This document shows, piece after piece, positions 31,027-39,956 of a stretch of DNA of 64,000 nucleotides. Made by a program: the position numbers and the translations under genes. Source of the stretch: Actinomadura harenae (GTDB lineage: Bacteria > Actinomycetota > Actinomycetes > Streptosporangiales > Streptosporangiaceae). Each line of letters starts with the position of its first letter. Within the stretch, counting starts at the first letter, position 1. Below the pieces are notes generated by a model, which saw nothing but the letters and a program-made list of their open reading frames with translations, ran no database searches and was not told the DNA's origin. The stretch covers positions 1-64,000 of the forward strand of contig NZ_RFFG01000021.1 of NCBI RefSeq assembly GCF_003696215.1. The letters run 5' to 3'.

Positions 31027-32160
31027 GTGAAAAGCCTCGCGACACTCATTGTGACGGCAGGTATCGGCCTGTCCGTGTTTCCCGGCACCGCCGGAGCCGC
31101 CACGGCCGACGCCGCCGGATCCCCGTGGCGCGGGCCGCGTTGCGAGACGGTCGAGGGCGACGGCTCCGTCTCCTTCACCCGCGACGGCGGCCAGACCGTG
31201 GCCCCGACGACGGGCGTCATGCGCCCGGTGAAGTACGTGATGGGCCTGGAGGCGCTCGCCCAGCCGAACCAGCTCCTCTCGGTCGACGACCGTGGCCAAT
31301 TGGCACGTTCCAATGACGCCGGATGCACCTGGAGCCCCCTCGCCTCCCTGCCGTCCACCGGCATCTGGTCGATCAGCCCCGCCGCCGGCGGCGCGGCCTA
31401 CGTGTGGAACTTCCGCGGCGACCGCGTCTACCGGGTCGAGGGGCAGCGGGTGTTCGAGGGCCCGGCGTTCGACGCGGCGCGCCTGGGCGGCTTCGTCACC
31501 CTCACGGCCGACAAGCGGAAGCCGACGCACCTGCGCGGCGTCACGCAGAAGGGCCGGGTGCTCGACTCGCGGGACGGCGGACGGACGTTCCGTCCCATCG
31601 GCGCCGCACCGGTCCAGATCGCGGGCCCCGACCATCTCGTCTACGACGCGAAGATCGCCCCGTCCCGTCCCAACGAGATCGTCATCGGCATCTCCGAGGT
31701 GGGCGCCCTCACCAGCCACAACGGCGGACGGACCTGGCGGCGCACCACCATCGGCCGGGCCGGCGACAGGGTCAACGGGTTCACCGTCGCGATGTCGCCG
31801 ATCGACCCGAAGATCGTTTATCTCCAGGCCCTGAACATCAGCGAGATGGACCGCGGAGGCCCCGGCGGCGGACGCCACGTGTACCGCTCCGACGACGGCG
31901 GGAAGTCGTTCCGCCCGGTGGCCGACCACGGCGGCGAGGTGACCATCACCAACGGCGGCCTGCTGAAGCCGAGCCCGTGGGACCCGGACGTCGTGTTCTT
32001 CGAGTACGGCGACCCGGTGTACCGGACCTCCCTCTACACCCTCAACATCCGCACGCACCGGTTGTCGATCGCCCACAACCCGCACGACGGCATCAAGTCG
32101 ATCGCCTTCAACCCGACCGCCCGCGACGTCATGTACCTGGGCTTCGTCGAACAGAGCTGA
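31027..32160 (+). CDS. Secreted BNR/Asp-box repeat protein
   Basis: 377 residues from GTG 31027. A signal peptide (KSLATLIVTAGIGLSVFPG ... AGA) precedes beta-propeller repeats: Asp-box motifs FTRDGGQTV, SNDAGCTW, SRDGGRTF, SHNGGRTW and SDDGGKSF recur about every 50-60 residues. This is the sortilin/exo-alpha-sialidase-like photosystem-stability type of propeller. Extracellular; the ligand is unknown. Divergent from a LuxR-type regulator. Confidence 0.85.
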   Translation: MKSLATLIVTAGIGLSVFPGTAGAATADAAGSPWRGPRCETVEGDGSVSFTRDGGQTVAPTTGVMRPVKYVMGLEALAQPNQLLSVDDRGQLARSNDAGCTWSPLASLPSTGIWSISPAAGGAAYVWNFRGDRVYRVEGQRVFEGPAFDAARLGGFVTLTADKRKPTHLRGVTQKGRVLDSRDGGRTFRPIGAAPVQIAGPDHLVYDAKIAPSRPNEIVIGISEVGALTSHNGGRTWRRTTIGRAGDRVNGFTVAMSPIDPKIVYLQALNISEMDRGGPGGGRHVYRSDDGGKSFRPVADHGGEVTITNGGLLKPSPWDPDVVFFEYGDPVYRTSLYTLNIRTHRLSIAHNPHDGIKSIAFNPTARDVMYLGFVEQS

Positions 32161-32179
32161 CCCCACGCCACCCCTCCAT

Positions 32180-32218
32180 GTCGGCGCCGCGACCGCCCTC
32201 ACCGGTCGCGGCGCCGAC
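32180..32218. terminator. Strong intrinsic terminator
   Basis: Perfect 16-bp stem at 32180-32195 and 32203-32218 (GTCGGCGCCGCGACCG and its complement), 7-nt loop, followed by GCATTTTG. It lies 20 bp after the propeller gene and also serves the convergent TetR gene. Confidence 0.8.
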
Positions 32219-32265
32219 GCATTTTGTGCAGGCCGCGTCCCACCCGACCGCAGTGGTGAGATTCC

Positions 32266-32898
32266 CTAAGCGGTCGCGTTGCCAGGCGTGTGCTGGCGGA
32301 CGCCTGAGATGAAGACGCGCAGGCCGTAGGAGAAACGCTCGCCGGGGTCCCCGGCGGCCAAGGCCTTCAGCCCCATGGCGAGCGGGTCGTCGGCCTCCAG
32401 GCCGGAGGCCGCAAGGCGCGCCGTCCAGTCATCGTCGGCCGGCAGACGGGACTGGGTCTGCTCCTCGATCGTGTGGCCGAGGACGAAGTAGAAGCCCGCG
32501 AACGCGATCTCCCAGGCGCGGTTCGGCGGGAACCCCGCCTCCAGGAGCACCTGCGCCGCGCTGCGGCTCGCGGCCATCGTGCGCGGTCCGGGAGCGAAGG
32601 TTCCGGAGACCACCCGTGCTCCGTCGCGGCGGCTCAGCAGCGCCGTGTGCAGGCGCTCGCCCAGGAGCTCGAGCCGGTCGGGCCAGGGAAGGCCGGACGG
32701 CAGCGGCTCGGCGACCCCCTCCAGCAGCTGGTCGGCCATGGCGTCCAGCAGGGCCTCCTTGTTGGGGAAGTGCCGGTACAGGGCGCCGGCCTGGACGTTG
32801 AGCGCGACGCCGAGTCTGCGCATGGTCAGGCCGTCGAGTCCCTCGGCGTCGAGGAGGTCGAGGGCCCCGGACACGACGTCGGCCCGGCGCAGCAGCAT
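32266..32898 (-). CDS. TetR-family transcriptional regulator (TetR_C class)
   Basis: 210 residues from ATG 32898. The HTH reads ADVVSGALDLLDAEGLDGLT ... VQAGALYRHFPNKEALLDAM, as in TetR/TetR_C-type repressors. Divergent from the cupin gene across a 142-bp gap with three tandem GTGAAC-N3-GTTCAC palindromes, the evident binding array. It probably represses itself and the cupin/serine hydrolase genes. Confidence 0.92.
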   Translation of the reverse strand: MLLRRADVVSGALDLLDAEGLDGLTMRRLGVALNVQAGALYRHFPNKEALLDAMADQLLEGVAEPLPSGLPWPDRLELLGERLHTALLSRRDGARVVSGTFAPGPRTMAASRSAAQVLLEAGFPPNRAWEIAFAGFYFVLGHTIEEQTQSRLPADDDWTARLAASGLEADDPLAMGLKALAAGDPGERFSYGLRVFISGVRQHTPGNATA

Positions 32899-32941
32899 GC
32901 GAGACCTCTTCCTCCGGTGGTGCCCGCAGGCGATCTGCGGC

Positions 32942-32970
32942 TTGACAGGGGTTCAGCCTACTCCTAGCGT
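32942..32970 (+). promoter_or_regulatory. Promoter of the cupin gene
   Basis: TTGACA (32942-32947), 17-bp spacer, TAGCGT (32965-32970). The -10 overlaps the first palindrome of the TetR operator, so bound repressor would block it. Confidence 0.5.
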
Positions 32971-33015
32971 GAACAGCGTTCACCGTGAACATTGTTCACG
33001 GTGAACGCTGTTCAC
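32969..33015. promoter_or_regulatory. Triple tandem TetR operator
   Basis: Three 15-bp palindromes of form GTGAACnnnGTTCAC at 32969-32983, 32985-32999 and 33001-33015, each separated by one base. The whole 47 bp is also one perfect palindrome about its central base. Confidence 0.8.
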
Positions 33016-33040
33016 TTTCTCTCCAGGAAAGGACACCGCC

Positions 33041-33427
33041 ATGGGCGTCACCGCGATCGATCTCTTCGAGTCCTTCCTGCGCCTCCGCCCCGACGGCCAG
33101 GTGCACGCCGAGCAGCCGGCCTTCCACCCCGAGCGCGCCGACTGGCAGGTGATGGCGTTCCACGTCGCCACCGACGCGGACCTCCACGCCGACCACTGGG
33201 AGATCCACCCCAACGCGGACGAGGTCGTCGCCTGCCTCACCGGCCGGATCCGCCTGTTCCTCAAGCCCCAGGAGGGGGAGCAGGACGAGGAGGCCGAACT
33301 CCCGGCCGGAAAGGCGGTCATCGTGCCGCGCGGCCGCTGGCACCGCATCGAACTGGTCGACCCGGGCGACATCCTGAGCGTCACCCTCCCGCGGGGAAGC
33401 CGCCTCGAGGAGCGGACCCACGCCTGA
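33041..33427 (+). CDS. Cupin domain protein
   Basis: 128 residues. A single cupin barrel: ADLHADHWEIHPNADEVVAC carries the first motif (H-x-H-like ADHWEIHP ... E) and the second lies in PAGKAVIVPRGRWHRIELVD (G-x-x-x-x-P-x-G-x-x-H). Probably metal-binding. Start at ATG 33041 after CCAGGAAAGGACACCGCC. Controlled by the divergent TetR; 37 bp before the serine hydrolase gene, likely co-transcribed. Confidence 0.85.
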   Translation: MGVTAIDLFESFLRLRPDGQVHAEQPAFHPERADWQVMAFHVATDADLHADHWEIHPNADEVVACLTGRIRLFLKPQEGEQDEEAELPAGKAVIVPRGRWHRIELVDPGDILSVTLPRGSRLEERTHA

Positions 33428-33464
33428 CACCGCCCCAGGCGACTATCACGAAAGGACCGACGCC

Positions 33465-34754
33465 TTGACATCACGACGAGTAATGCGCAGAAGCGTGGCC
33501 GCGCTGGCGACCGGCGTGGTCGCGATCGGGACCGCTTCCACGCCCGACCTGGCAGGGGCCGCGGCGGCCGGCACCGCGAGGCCGTCCACCGCCCTCGAAC
33601 CCACCGAGCTGCAGTCCGCGCTGGACGCCGTCCACCACGCGGGAATGCCCGGCGTGTACGCCGACGTGCGCGACGGCGACCGGGCATGGCGCGGCGCGTC
33701 CGGGGTCGCCGACGTCCGGATGGGCCGTCCCGTCACACCCGACATGCGCCAGCGCGTCGGCAGCATCACCAAGACCTTCACCGCGGCCGCCGTGATGCAG
33801 CAGGTCGAGAACGCAAGGATCCGCCTCGACGCACCGATCGGCGACTACCTTCCGACCCTGGTGCCGGGCGAACGCGGCAAGCAGATCACGGTACGGATGC
33901 TGCTCAACCACACCAGCGGCATCCCCGAGTACCTGCCCTACGCGTTCCCGTCCCTGCGGACCTTCCCCTCGCCGGACGCGTCGACCAAGAGCCTGGACGA
34001 CAACCGGTACCGCCGGTTCAGCCCCGCCGAGCTGATCAAGATGGGACTCGACGCACCGCCCACGGGCCGCCCCGGCGGGCCCACAGGGGTGTACTCCAAC
34101 GCCAACTACCTGCTCCTCGGCCAACTCCTGGAGAAGGTGACCGGCATCCCGGCCGAGAAGTACATCACCCGCGAGGTCATCGGACGCGCCGGACTCAAGC
34201 ACACCTGGTTCCCGGACGGCCCGCACCTGCGAGGACCGCATTCGCGGATGTACGAGGCCTTCTACGGCAAGATCGACCCGCCGCGCGACTACAGCGAGTA
34301 CGACATGTCGTGGGTGGGCACGGGCGCAGCCCTGGTCTCGACCACCGCCGACCTCGACCGCTTCTACGGCCTGCTGTTCAGCGGCCGGATCGTCGCCCCG
34401 TCCTCGCTGGCCGAGATGCAGCGCACGGTCCCGGTCCTCACCCAGGACGGGCAGAGCGTGATCGACTACGGTCTCGGACTGCGCAGGATCGAGATCCCCG
34501 GATGCGGCACCTTCTGGGGACACGACGGCACGGTCTGGGGCGCCCAGACCATCTCCGTGACCAGCGCCGACGGCAGGCGGCGGATGTCGGTCGCCATGAA
34601 CCTCGTCCGCTGGAACAAGCCGGACGCGTCGGGCAAGCCGCAGCGACACCCCATCGACGACGCACTGCTGGCCTTCTACCGCACGGCCATGTGCGGCACC
34701 CAGCCCACGGACTCGGAACACGGTCTGAAACGGCAACCGAAGCAGACGAATTAG
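33465..34754 (+). CDS. Serine hydrolase, class C beta-lactamase/DD-peptidase fold
   Basis: 429 residues from TTG 33465, chosen because AAAGGA at 33451-33456 is spaced 8 bp; ATG 33483 is the alternative. The signal peptide (MRRSVAALATGVVAIGTAS) precedes the catalytic domain with SITK (S-x-x-K nucleophile), YSN (Y-x-N) and HDG (third motif). Extracellular esterase or D-Ala-D-Ala carboxypeptidase-like; no evidence for true beta-lactamase activity. Follows the cupin gene. Confidence 0.9.
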   Translation: MTSRRVMRRSVAALATGVVAIGTASTPDLAGAAAAGTARPSTALEPTELQSALDAVHHAGMPGVYADVRDGDRAWRGASGVADVRMGRPVTPDMRQRVGSITKTFTAAAVMQQVENARIRLDAPIGDYLPTLVPGERGKQITVRMLLNHTSGIPEYLPYAFPSLRTFPSPDASTKSLDDNRYRRFSPAELIKMGLDAPPTGRPGGPTGVYSNANYLLLGQLLEKVTGIPAEKYITREVIGRAGLKHTWFPDGPHLRGPHSRMYEAFYGKIDPPRDYSEYDMSWVGTGAALVSTTADLDRFYGLLFSGRIVAPSSLAEMQRTVPVLTQDGQSVIDYGLGLRRIEIPGCGTFWGHDGTVWGAQTISVTSADGRRRMSVAMNLVRWNKPDASGKPQRHPIDDALLAFYRTAMCGTQPTDSEHGLKRQPKQTN

Positions 34755-34843
34755 ACGGGAAAGAAGGGGAGGGCATCGTCGGAGTACCGGAGACAGGATC
34801 CGCTCACTGGAAGGTGCCCTCCCCCCATGATGGAGTTTCGAAC

Positions 34844-35389
34844 GTGAAGGGCGTGTGGACGGCCGAGCCGGACACACGCGCGACCGACGACTTCGCGGCG
34901 CTCTACGACGCGCACTTCCCCGACATCTACCGGTACGTCGCGGGCCGGCTCGGCCGCGACGTGGCCGACGACATCGCCGCCGACACGTTCCTCATCGCCC
35001 TGCGGAAGCGAGACGTGTTCGACGCCGCGCGCGGCACCGTACGGCCCTGGCTCTTCGGCATCGCCACCCGGCTCGTGGCGCAGCACCGGCGGCAGGAGAC
35101 ACGCCGCTACCGCGCCGTGGCCAAGCTGGGCCCGGAAGAGGTCGCCGACAGCCACGAAGACCGCGTCGTCGACTGGGTACGCGCGGCAGGCATGGAACCG
35201 CGCCTGGCCAAGGCCCTGGCCGACCTGCCGCACGGACAGCGCGACGTGCTCCTGCTCAGTGCCCTCGCCGAGTTCTCCCACGAGGAGATCGCCCAGGCAC
35301 TCGGCATCTCCTACGGAACGGTCGGTTCACGGCTGAGCCGGGCTCGCAAGAAGGTGCGCTCCGCACTCGGAGAGGACGACAATGGATGA
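34844..35389 (+). CDS. ECF RNA polymerase sigma factor
   Basis: 181 residues from GTG 34844, preceded by GGAG at 8-bp spacing. Region 2 reads FAALYDAHFPDIYRYVAGRL ... DDIAADTFLIALRKR; region 4 reads LADLPHGQRDVLLLSALAEF then SHEEIAQALGISYGTVGSRL. The stop overlaps the next gene by 8 bp. Directs transcription of an unknown regulon under control of the membrane partner. Confidence 0.93.
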   Translation: MKGVWTAEPDTRATDDFAALYDAHFPDIYRYVAGRLGRDVADDIAADTFLIALRKRDVFDAARGTVRPWLFGIATRLVAQHRRQETRRYRAVAKLGPEEVADSHEDRVVDWVRAAGMEPRLAKALADLPHGQRDVLLLSALAEFSHEEIAQALGISYGTVGSRLSRARKKVRSALGEDDNG

Positions 35390-36455
35390 ACAGCGCATGA
35401 TCCGAAGCCTCCTGGCCCAGGCCCCGCCGTCCGCCGAGGTCACCGCCGAGGGCCGTCGGCGCGTCCTGTCCCAGGCCGAACCCCGCCACACACCGCGCAA
35501 AGCGATGTTCCGCCTGAGCCTCGCCGCGGCAGGCATCGCCGCGGTCACCGCCGCCGCCCTCCTCATGAGCGGCGGTTCCCCGACGACACCCCCGACCGCA
35601 CGCCAGGTGCTGCTCACCGCCGCGGAGAAGACGGCGTCCGCCCCGGTCGGACGCTTCTGGCACACCCACGTGATCAACGGCCAGGCGTACTACGTCGCCC
35701 AAGGCGACTACGTGATCACCGGTGCCCGGATGGAGATCGACCAGTGGATCGGCCGCACCGACCAGGACGGCGACGCCTTCCGCAGCCGGTTCGCCGGAGC
35801 CTATCCGCAGACCTCCGCAGACCAGGCCGCCTGGCGGCGCGCCGGATCACCGGAAACCTGGAGCGTCCTCTCCAACGGCTCCCAGATCAAGCAGACCACC
35901 GACGCCGAACCCTGGGACACACGTCGGACGACCCCGACCCAGAAGAAGCAGGCGTCCGCGTTCTTCGCCTCGGCCGCGAAGCGCTGCGCCACCAAGCCGC
36001 AAACCTGCCCGAGGAACCGCCCTCCGTCCCCAACAGAGCGCGAGGCGCTGGCCAATGACAAGACGGCCCTGCAACAGGCGCTCCGCAAGGGCGCCGGCCA
36101 AGGCGGCCCCGAGTCCGAACTCACCGGCGCGGCCTACCTACTGACCCAACCCGGCTCACCGAAGCTGGCCGCCGCCATCTTCCAGGCCCTGGCCGACACA
36201 CCAGGCATCCGCAACGCCGGAACAGTCAAGGACACAGGCGGCCGCAAAGCGCTCGCACTAGCCGCCCGAGCCTCCGACCCGCACGGCACCTTCGACACCG
36301 AACTCCTCCTAGACCCGGCAACCTACCGAGTACTCGGCACCCAAACCGTCCTCGTATCAGGCACCACCCCCGAAACAAGAGGCATGAAGCCCGGCACCGT
36401 CTACACCCAGCAACTCTTCCTAGAGATGGGCTGGACCAACACAGCCCCCCAGTAA
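35382..36455 (+). CDS. CU044_5270-like membrane protein, probable anti-sigma partner
   Basis: 357 residues. A cytoplasmic segment of about 48 residues (MDEQRMIRSLLAQAPPS) is followed by one transmembrane helix (about 45-67, LSLAAAGIAAVTAAALLMSG) and a large extracellular domain. This arrangement, 3' to an ECF sigma gene with an 8-bp overlap, is typical of the CU044_5270 family in Streptosporangiales-type actinomycetes. An anti-sigma role is inferred; no zinc-binding HxxxCxxC motif is present. Confidence 0.8.
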   Translation: MDEQRMIRSLLAQAPPSAEVTAEGRRRVLSQAEPRHTPRKAMFRLSLAAAGIAAVTAAALLMSGGSPTTPPTARQVLLTAAEKTASAPVGRFWHTHVINGQAYYVAQGDYVITGARMEIDQWIGRTDQDGDAFRSRFAGAYPQTSADQAAWRRAGSPETWSVLSNGSQIKQTTDAEPWDTRRTTPTQKKQASAFFASAAKRCATKPQTCPRNRPPSPTEREALANDKTALQQALRKGAGQGGPESELTGAAYLLTQPGSPKLAAAIFQALADTPGIRNAGTVKDTGGRKALALAARASDPHGTFDTELLLDPATYRVLGTQTVLVSGTTPETRGMKPGTVYTQQLFLEMGWTNTAPQ

Positions 36456-36463
36456 CCCACCCC

Positions 36464-36498
36464 GATTCCCGGTGGCCCAAGAACAGCCACCGGGAATC
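36464..36498. terminator. Terminator after sigma/anti-sigma operon
   Basis: Perfect 13-bp stem GATTCCCGGTGGC (36464-36476) / GCCACCGGGAATC (36486-36498), 9-nt loop, 9 bp after the stop. No T-run. Confidence 0.7.
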
Positions 36499-36677
36499 AC
36501 CCACCCCCCTCGAAGACCTGCGGGCCCGAGCCACTCAGGAGAGCCCGCCCGTAGGCGCTGCCGACGAACCGGCCACACCTGCCCACCCCGTCATGCCGTG
36601 GTAGGGCTGACGCTCTGGGCTTGGCTCCAACCGGCCAGCAAGTCTCCTGCTCCATGCTCCCGTCGGATAATGCGCGA

Positions 36678-36932
36678 ATGATCCCCATCTACACGACCGA
36701 CACGGTTCCTACCGCCACAGGCCCAGTCGCTGTTCTTCACGCCTGGCCCGTGTGGGTCAACGCTTCGGACAACATCAGCCGGGGCCTCGACGCACTGGCC
36801 CAGTCGGCCGCCAGAGGCGGCGCACATGCCATCGTGGGCATGCGGATCTCCAGCTTCGCCGGCGACGGGCTCGGAATCATGCACAGCTTTGTCGGCACAG
36901 CAGTGGTGCTGAACACCAGCGCCTCAACCTAG
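36678..36932 (+). CDS. YbjQ/UPF0145-like small protein
   Basis: 84 residues from ATG 36678; an earlier in-frame start at 36621 lacks similarity. IPIYTTDTVP at the start, AARGGAHAIVGMRI in the middle and GTAVVLN at the end match the heavy-metal-binding-like YbjQ pattern (TTDT, A-D-A-V-V-G-V-R, GTAV). Cytoplasmic, function unclear. The 245 bp that follow hold only a short hairpin (CTGCCCCT-GTGA-AGGGGCAG, 37086-37105). Confidence 0.6.
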   Translation: MIPIYTTDTVPTATGPVAVLHAWPVWVNASDNISRGLDALAQSAARGGAHAIVGMRISSFAGDGLGIMHSFVGTAVVLNTSAST

Positions 36933-37178
36933 GCCGACAACTATGCCTGTATCGACCATCCGAGGACGTCGCCCCACGCGACAAGGTCAAGGCCCGGTCG
37001 GCACGACCGATGCGGGCGCGCAGGGCCCGGCGCCTTCGTGAGCACGGCAAGTGGTCCCGGCCCAACACCGTCCCGCTGTCGGCTACTGCCCCTGTGAAGG
37101 GGCAGGCCCGTCTCCTCTCGGGGCACCCCAGCCGAAAGTGGGTTGCGTCCTTCGGCCCGTGACGGAAACCTTCACCGA

Positions 37179-37667
37179 GTGCTGATCAGGAATGCCACCA
37201 ACGACGACTGGCCCGCCATCTGGCCGTTCCTCCGCCAGATCGTCGCAGCGGGGGAGACCTTCCCCTACCCGCTCGACCTGGACGAGGACCAAGGCCGAGA
37301 CATGTGGTTGGTGCCGGAGCCGGGGCGTACGGTCGTCGCCGTCGACAGCGCCGGAACGGTGCTCGGCACGGCGAACATGTACGCCAACCGCGGGGGCAAC
37401 GGCTCCCACATCGCCAGCGCCAGCTACATGGTGGACCCGTCCCACCAACAACGAGGAGTCGGCCGAGCCCTCTGCGAAGACTCGCTGACGTGGGCACGCA
37501 CCGCGGGCTTCCAAGCCATGGTCTTCAACGCCGTCGTCGAGACGAACCTGAGCGCCGTACGACTGTACGAATCCCTCGGCTTCACAGTCCTGGGCACCGT
37601 ACCCAAGGGCTTCCGTCACCCCGACAAGGGCTACGTCGGCCTGCACATGATGCACCGCCCGCTCTGA
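37179..37667 (+). CDS. GNAT-family N-acetyltransferase
   Basis: About 162 residues from GTG 37179 (LIRNATNDDWPAI); an earlier TTG at 37143 is in frame. Acetyl-CoA loop motif A is MVDPSHQQRGVGRALCED (R/Q-x-x-G-x-G/A), and LSAVRLYESLGFTVLGTVP is the C-terminal motif B. It resembles phosphinothricin/aminoglycoside-type acetyltransferases, but the substrate is unknown. Confidence 0.88.
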   Translation: MLIRNATNDDWPAIWPFLRQIVAAGETFPYPLDLDEDQGRDMWLVPEPGRTVVAVDSAGTVLGTANMYANRGGNGSHIASASYMVDPSHQQRGVGRALCEDSLTWARTAGFQAMVFNAVVETNLSAVRLYESLGFTVLGTVPKGFRHPDKGYVGLHMMHRPL

Positions 37668-37698
37668 ACGACACCGCTGTGGGACCGGCATCGAGGCC

Positions 37699-37905
37699 AT
37701 GACCACCACCGAGAACGCGGCCCCATGGCGCCCCATGCCAGAAGGAGCCTGTGCCGCATGTGGGGGACTGGAGACGGTCCCGCCTCGCCGACCTCCGCAA
37801 TGGGAGGCGCCAGCCGACTTCGTCTGGTGGTGTGGATTCGCGGCACCGGGAGACTACGGCGCGCTGATCGCGGAACCACTGGCAGTAGCCGACATCATGA
37901 CGTGA
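37699..37905 (+). CDS. Small hypothetical protein
   Basis: 68 residues, Trp/Pro-rich, with one CAACGG pair of cysteines near residue 19. It begins 31 bp after the acetyltransferase stop and may share its transcript. No family recognised; the reading could be fortuitous. Confidence 0.35.
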   Translation: MTTTENAAPWRPMPEGACAACGGLETVPPRRPPQWEAPADFVWWCGFAAPGDYGALIAEPLAVADIMT

Positions 37906-37973
37906 CGGTTGCGGCTCAAGCTCGAGATGAAAGGTCTGCGTCATGCTGCGAGAAGGGCTCCGCCTGCGCTCTG

Positions 37974-39326
37974 ATGGGCCTCGTCGTGAGTGAAGGTGGC
38001 CCCTCTGCGGGGGGCGGGGCGCAGCGGAACCGGTATGTGGACCTGTTGCGTGTTTGTGCGATCGGTGTGGTGGTGCTGGGGCACTGGCTGCTGGTCGACA
38101 TCACCTACCGGGCCGGGCACCTGTCGGGGCGAGATGCTCTGCAGTACCTCGGCTGGGCGCGCTGGCTGACCTTGGTCATGCAGGTCATGCCGGTGTTCTT
38201 CGTGGTCGGCGGGTATGCCAACGCGGTCTCTTGGACGGCGCACCGTCGGCGGCAGGGAGTCTGGACGGACTGGGTGCGCGGCCGGATGCTGCGGCTGCTG
38301 TGGCCCACCACGGTGTACGTCGTGGTGGGCGTTCTCGTCCTCGCCGTGGCCAGGGTTGCTGGGGTGGAGAGCCACGACCTGGACCGGGGCGGGTGGCTTG
38401 TCGCCCTGCAGTTGTGGTTCCTGCCCGTCTACCTGCTTCTGATCGCGCTCACTCCGCTGATGCTGGCCGCGCACCGGCGGTGGGGGCTGGCGGTGCCGGT
38501 GGTGATGGCCGTCGTGGCCGCGGGGGTGGACGCCGCGGTGCTCGGTCCCCGCCTGCCCCTGATCGGCTTTGCGAACTACCTGCTCGTGTGGGGGGCGATG
38601 CACCAGTGGGGGTTCGCGTGGCAGGACGGCACCCTCACGCGTCCCCGGTGGCGCTGCGGGGCGCTGGCCGTCACGGGAGCCGTGGTCCTCATCGCGGTCC
38701 TGGCCTGGGGCCTCTTCCCGATCGACATGATCGGGACTGGAGCGCGGATGGGCAACACCAGCCCGCCGTCGATCGCCCTGCTGGCGTTCGCCGCCGTCCA
38801 GACCGGGCTGCTTCTCGCGGCCGAACCGATCCTTGCGCGCGTGTTCGCCAGCCCGTCCCGGTGGCGGCTGGTCTCCCGCCTCAACCGCACAGTCATGATC
38901 GTCTACCTGTGGCACATGGTGCCGGTGATCATCGTGGCCGTCGCGCTCTACCCCACCGGTGTCATGCCCCAGCCGACCATCGGATCGGTCGCGTGGATGG
39001 TCACACGCATGATCTGGGTCGCTCTCCTGGTGCTCGTCCTGGTGCCGCTCACCGCTGTCCTGATGTGGGCCCATCGGCCATTGCGCCTCCTGCCCGAAGG
39101 GCTGGGGGCGGCGGGATGGTGGTCACCGATCCTGGTGCTGTGCGGCCTCGCCGCCATGGTGCCCGCGCTCGCCAGGCTCGCCATCAGCGGCTTCGCCCCG
39201 GACGGACACCTGCCCGGCCTGGTCCTGGTGATCTATGCCTGCGGCCTCCTCGCGGCCTTCTGTTCCGGCCGCCCGCCGTCCCAGGACCGCTCACCGGCAA
39301 CGCCGCCATCCCGAACCGCTGGATGA
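37974..39326 (+). CDS. Membrane acyltransferase (acyltransferase 3 type)
   Basis: About 450 residues from ATG 37974; GTG 37989 is an alternative. Ten or so hydrophobic segments. NRYVDLLRVCAIGVVVLGHW is the hallmark first helix of acyltransferase-3 (OafA/YrhL-like) proteins, with the conserved His in GHW; MPVFFVVGGYANAVSW is the second hallmark. These proteins transfer acyl groups to sugars, peptidoglycan or small molecules at the membrane. Substrate unknown. Confidence 0.85.
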   Translation: MGLVVSEGGPSAGGGAQRNRYVDLLRVCAIGVVVLGHWLLVDITYRAGHLSGRDALQYLGWARWLTLVMQVMPVFFVVGGYANAVSWTAHRRRQGVWTDWVRGRMLRLLWPTTVYVVVGVLVLAVARVAGVESHDLDRGGWLVALQLWFLPVYLLLIALTPLMLAAHRRWGLAVPVVMAVVAAGVDAAVLGPRLPLIGFANYLLVWGAMHQWGFAWQDGTLTRPRWRCGALAVTGAVVLIAVLAWGLFPIDMIGTGARMGNTSPPSIALLAFAAVQTGLLLAAEPILARVFASPSRWRLVSRLNRTVMIVYLWHMVPVIIVAVALYPTGVMPQPTIGSVAWMVTRMIWVALLVLVLVPLTAVLMWAHRPLRLLPEGLGAAGWWSPILVLCGLAAMVPALARLAISGFAPDGHLPGLVLVIYACGLLAAFCSGRPPSQDRSPATPPSRTAG

Positions 39327-39956
39327 CCCCCGTGCGGCGGACGACCACACGCTCAGGACGCCTGTTCCGCCTGCACTTCTGGAAGGTCCCCGACGAGCAC
39401 AGCCGTCGACCGACCGCATGCGAACCGACCGTGGGCTGGGGAGGCGCATTCGTCGGCGGGGGTCTCCATGCCTCTTTTCCGGGCGGCAGGTTATTTTTCG
39501 AGCAACCATCTGTGAAGAATTTATGCTTTCCAAAATTCTCGCCACTCGACGCTGGAGGCAAATTGGCCCCCATGGAACCTCGGTAAATGCTTAAGGTGAT
39601 GGCCGCGTGCGGCGTTGACGTGTCAGAATCGTTCTGTACGCCATGCGGAACCTCGCGCCCGAGGGGGCAGGTAATTGATCTCACGGTCACCATTGGGGCC
39701 GTCAGAAGGCCGGGTTGACGTCCGGCCCGTCACACACCGCTGAGGCACTCCGCAAGCCTGGGTTCACGAATGCGACCACCTCGGTGTGAGGGCTTGGTCG
39801 CGCGGTTCCGGGCACCCACCTGAAACCGTGTCCGGGCCTCCCTGTGCCGCGTCCGCGCGGCCAGGGCACCGAGGTGACTCGCGGAGGCCCACATGTGGGC
39901 TGGACCAGGCAAGATACGACCGCGATCTCCGCGGTCGCAGCGATCAGGAGGACAGC
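39327..39956. other. Long intergenic region with an AT-rich island
   Basis: 630 bp without a supportable gene. Bases about 39478-39610 are unusually AT-rich for this genome (TTATTTTTCGAGC, GAAGAATTTATGCTTTCC, GGTAAATGCTTAAGG), suggesting foreign DNA or a promoter region. The last 250 bp lead into the CBS gene and its strong ribosome site. Confidence 0.45.
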
